Assembly: GCA_016839985.1 (NCBI GenBank) | Contig: JAEOTG010000192.1 | Coordinates: 1-15,850, forward strand | DNA from: Candidatus Heimdallarchaeota archaeon | GTDB lineage: Archaea; Asgardarchaeota; Heimdallarchaeia; Heimdallarchaeales; Heimdallarchaeaceae | DNA length: 15,850 nt | Direction of reading: 5' to 3' | Shown: positions 14,007-15,850 of the stretch, in pieces | How positions within the stretch are numbered: position 1 is the first letter of the stretch | How the letters are laid out: each line of letters opens with the position of its first letter | Notes under the pieces: generated by a model | Told to the model about the DNA's origin: nothing | Seen by the model: the letters and a program-made list of their open reading frames with translations, nothing else | Database searches by the model: none | Translations under genes and position numbers: made by a program

Positions 14007-14561
14007 TTATTCGACCTCCTCAAAAGCTCTTTCAATTGCATTAACATTTTTTTCTCCTAATGCTCCTCTAAATCTGTTTTTTGTTACACTTACTAAACTT
14101 TCAAGTTTTACAATTTTTGTGATTTTAATTAGAGCACCTAACATCACTAAGTTTGGAACATTCCTTCCTATCTCCTCCATTGCGATCTTAGAACCTGCAA
14201 CTTTGTAGATGTTTGCGTGTGTATCACCAAAATACTTCAAAAGAGATTCCTTTAAACCTTCATAATTCACAACAATGGTTCCTCCAGGTCTTAATCCAGC
14301 TGCAACTGGAACATCATCTAGAAGTGTAGGATCAATAACTACAACAATGTGAGGTTCATAGACTTCAGTTTTTTCAGTGAAAGGTTCTGGACATATTCGA
14401 GCAAATGAAGTTACTGGAGCTCCAGCTCTTTCCGGACCAAAATTAGGAAAAGCATGTACGTAGCTTCCTTCAAGTATAGCGGCTTCAGCAAGAAGTCTTG
14501 AAGCTGTAACAGCTCCTTGACCCCCCCTTCCATTTATTCTAACATCAGTGATTTCTACCAA
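14007..14561 (-). CDS. porG: Pyruvate/2-oxoacid:ferredoxin oxidoreductase, gamma subunit
   Basis: About 184 residues. The N-terminal GRGGQGAVTASRLLAEAA and the PNFGPERAGAPV stretch are the hallmarks of the gamma subunit, whose CoA-binding domain completes the enzyme. It is the first gene of porG-porD-porA-porB. The frame can be opened at GTG (14568-14570), but this GTG is part of AGGTGAT (14566-14572), a full Shine-Dalgarno sitting four bases before a TTG at 14559-14561. I therefore take TTG as the start, which also matches the usual N-terminus just before the first strand. The 104-120 base gap upstream and a T-rich tract after the GTPase gene suggest the operon has its own promoter. Confidence 0.92.
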   Translation of the reverse strand: MVEITDVRINGRGGQGAVTASRLLAEAAILEGSYVHAFPNFGPERAGAPVTSFARICPEPFTEKTEVYEPHIVVVIDPTLLDDVPVAAGLRPGGTIVVNYEGLKESLLKYFGDTHANIYKVAGSKIAMEEIGRNVPNLVMLGALIKITKIVKLESLVSVTKNRFRGALGEKNVNAIERAFEEVE

Positions 14562-14565
14562 TTCT

Positions 14566-14572
14566 ATCACCT
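14566..14572 (-). promoter_or_regulatory. Shine-Dalgarno AGGTGAT that moves the porG start to TTG
   Basis: The GTG that would extend porG by three codons lies within this ribosome-binding sequence. The site is four bases from the in-frame TTG, the same spacing class seen at the other Shine-Dalgarno sites of the window. Confidence 0.6.
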
Positions 14573-14636
14573 ATAATTATTCATTTCTATAGAAAGAAAC
14601 TAGGATTCAATTAAATGTTATGTTATGATATTTAAT

Positions 14637-14656
14637 TTTTAAAAACAAAGAAAAAG
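14637..14656 (-). terminator. T-rich terminator after the small GTPase gene
   Basis: On the minus strand the 40 bases after the GTPase stop contain CTTTTTCTTTGTTTTT. Such T-tracts end archaeal transcripts. It separates the GTPase from the por operon downstream. Confidence 0.4.
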
Positions 14657-14674
14657 GAAGTAGTGCTTTTCTAT

Positions 14675-15223
14675 TTATTCCATTGCAGCAGACTTTTCAA
14701 TCATCATCTTAGTTAGGTCGAAATAGATATCATTGATGTTCTGTCCAGATTTTGCAGAAACTTCAAAATGTGGAAGAGTATCAAATTTATATTCTTCTTG
14801 TTTTGTTTTTGCATATTCTAGTACTTCTTTTTCTGTTACAACTCTTTCATCTGGAACATCAGCTTTGTTACCTATTAGAATAGCAGGAATTATAGTTTCA
14901 CAATTAGTATATACTTCTGTAAACCACTTATCAAGATTCTCAAAAGAAGTATGACTGGTTAAATCATATACAACAAGGACACCATAACTTCCTTTATAAT
15001 ATAAAGGACGAACATAAGAAAAACGGTCATGCGATCCAGTATCCCAAGCTTGTATCTTAACGCGTTTTCCATCAACTTCGATATCTTTTACAGAAAACTC
15101 AACACCAATAGTTGGTAAGTAGCGTTCCCTAAACATACCTGTTGCAAAACGTAATGTTATGGATGTTTTGCCAACATTTGGATCACCGACGACGATTGTC
15201 TTGAATAGGTAATCAAACAACAA
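14675..15223 (-). CDS. Rab/Ras-family small GTPase with altered switch II
   Basis: About 182 residues. The start FDYLFKTIVVGD is like eukaryotic Rab N-termini. Numbered from the GTG at 15232, G1 is GDPNVGKTS (16-24), G2 is PTIG with T41, G3 is WDTGSHDRF (63-71), G4 is NKAD (122-125) and G5 is SAK (159-161). Canonical Rab/Ras G3 is WDTAGQERF. Here the positions of Ras A59, G60 and Q61 are G, S and H, so the catalytic glutamine is absent and the invariant glycine is replaced. The Ras G12 position is proline. There is no C-terminal cysteine for prenylation (the end is KSAAME), so membrane attachment must come from elsewhere. I place the start at TTG 15221-15223, four bases after AGTGAT, which contains the alternative GTG at 15232. 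It is expected to bind GTP; the effector is unknown. Confidence 0.92.
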   Translation of the reverse strand: MLFDYLFKTIVVGDPNVGKTSITLRFATGMFRERYLPTIGVEFSVKDIEVDGKRVKIQAWDTGSHDRFSYVRPLYYKGSYGVLVVYDLTSHTSFENLDKWFTEVYTNCETIIPAILIGNKADVPDERVVTEKEVLEYAKTKQEEYKFDTLPHFEVSAKSGQNINDIYFDLTKMMIEKSAAME

Positions 15224-15275
15224 ATCAATCACTATTTTTATTCTGTTAAGTTCTTACTTAAATTTATCGAAGATT

Positions 15276-15290
15276 GTAATATAGTTTCGA
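15276..15290 (-). promoter_or_regulatory. BRE/TATA promoter for the small GTPase gene
   Basis: The minus strand reads TCGAAAC followed by TATATTAC, almost the same arrangement as the element upstream of the DinB-like gene. Initiation near 15254 would give a leader of about 30 bases that includes the AGTGAT ribosome-binding site. Confidence 0.5.
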
Positions 15291-15335
15291 TTTAGGCAAA
15301 AACATTTTTACTTCTGTTTATATATTTACAGTATT

Positions 15336-15850
15336 ATGAAATTCATCATTATTTTTGGACCACCTGCTGTAGGTAAGATGTCAGCTGGGAGAGAATTAGC
15401 TGAAATAACAGGATATAAGCTCCTTCATGGTCATATGACAATTGAGTTGGTCTTAGAGTTTTTCGATTTTGGAACTTCTAAATTTCAAATTCTAAATAGT
15501 GAATTTCGTCGAAGAATAATGGAAGAAGTAGCCTCAAGCGACTTACTTGGACTAATTTACACCTATGTCTGGGGATTTAATATAGAATCTGAGAAAGAAT
15601 ATGTTGAAAAAATAAGTGAAATATTCAGAAGAGAAGGAGGAATTGTATATTTTGTGGAACTGTTCTGTGAATTAGATGAAAGATTAAGAAGAAATAAAAC
15701 TAGTGAGAGATTATCTGAAAAGCCTTCAAAAAGACAAAAGGAAGAATCTGAAGCACGTTTACTTGAATTAGAAAAGAAATATGTGATGAACACTCAAGGA
15801 GATTTTTATTTCAGAGAAAATTATATTCGAATAGATAATACACATCTGAG
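15336..15850 (+). CDS. P-loop NTPase/kinase-like protein, 3' end cut by the window
   Basis: An open frame from ATG 15336 runs off the window edge (about 171 residues seen). It begins MKFIIIFGPPAVGKMSAG: the Walker A is G8-P-P-A-V-G13-K14-M15-S16, with Met where most P-loops have Ser/Thr directly after Lys, and Ser one place later. This GPPAVGKM(T/S) form, followed by a TGYKLLHGHMTIE-type stretch, is typical of a widespread uncharacterised group annotated as AAA-family ATPases that look like small-molecule or nucleoside kinases. A basic region, ERLSEKPSKRQ, may be the lid. The substrate is unknown. It is divergent from the GTPase gene. A TATA-like TTTATATATTT at 15317-15327 lies only about 15 bases before the ATG, too close for normal initiation. 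Confidence 0.8.
   Translation, partial: MKFIIIFGPPAVGKMSAGRELAEITGYKLLHGHMTIELVLEFFDFGTSKFQILNSEFRRRIMEEVASSDLLGLIYTYVWGFNIESEKEYVEKISEIFRREGGIVYFVELFCELDERLRRNKTSERLSEKPSKRQKEESEARLLELEKKYVMNTQGDFYFRENYIRIDNTHL

Noticed and set aside
15563..15793. A 76-codon minus-strand frame at the right end
   Set aside because: It is antisense to the P-loop NTPase, which has a clear Walker A and family pattern; its Ser/Leu-rich translation is typical of a shadow frame.
14675..15850. A defence or signalling island formed by the GTPase, P-loop NTPase and methyltransferase
   Set aside because: The genes are in separate units with the por operon and a glycosyltransferase between them, and base composition does not shift, so nothing ties them into one system.

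Overview
The window looks like a piece of an Asgard-type archaeal chromosome. The clearest clue is a Rab/Ras-family small GTPase (about 14.7-15.2 kb) whose N-terminus has the DYLFK start typical of eukaryotic Rabs. Supporting clues are archaeal TATA/BRE-like promoters, GGTGA-type Shine-Dalgarno sites followed by ATG or TTG starts, a four-gene archaeal-type 2-oxoacid:ferredoxin oxidoreductase operon (porGDAB), a deoxyhypusine-synthase-family enzyme, and low GC throughout. The Asgard lineage cannot be fixed from this sequence alone.

Layout. 0.1-1.8 kb: a small eight-cysteine zinc finger protein with FYVE/B-box-like spacing, then an MFS transporter. 1.8-4.1 kb: a DinB/DfsB-like four-helix protein, two divergently transcribed HemG-like flavodoxin paralogues, and a histidine phosphatase. 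4.3-5.8 kb: an unrecognised all-helical protein and a metallophosphoesterase. 5.9-8.0 kb: a small zinc-ribbon protein 13 bases upstream of a deoxyhypusine-synthase-family enzyme with an altered amine pocket, then a two-domain rhodanese. 8.0-9.8 kb: an orphan TaqI/Eco57I-type adenine DNA methyltransferase on the minus strand. 9.82-10.08 kb: a 255-base intergenic region with a locally GC-rich, hairpin-dense element. 10.1-11.5 kb: a GT-C-type membrane glycosyltransferase. 11.5-14.6 kb: the porGDAB operon on the minus strand. 14.7-15.2 kb: the small GTPase, minus strand. 15.3 kb to the end: a P-loop NTPase truncated by the window edge.

How the genes work together. Only the por operon is a clear complex: its four subunits are tightly packed, with Shine-Dalgarno sites overlapping or touching the preceding stop codons. 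It would oxidise pyruvate or a related 2-oxoacid to the acyl-CoA and pass electrons to ferredoxin. The zinc-ribbon and deoxyhypusine-synthase-family genes are probably co-transcribed. The zinc finger/MFS pair may be. The rest appear to be single-gene units. Convergent neighbours are very tightly packed, and two pairs share stop-codon bases. No rRNA, recognisable tRNA, CRISPR array, insertion sequence or prophage gene was seen.
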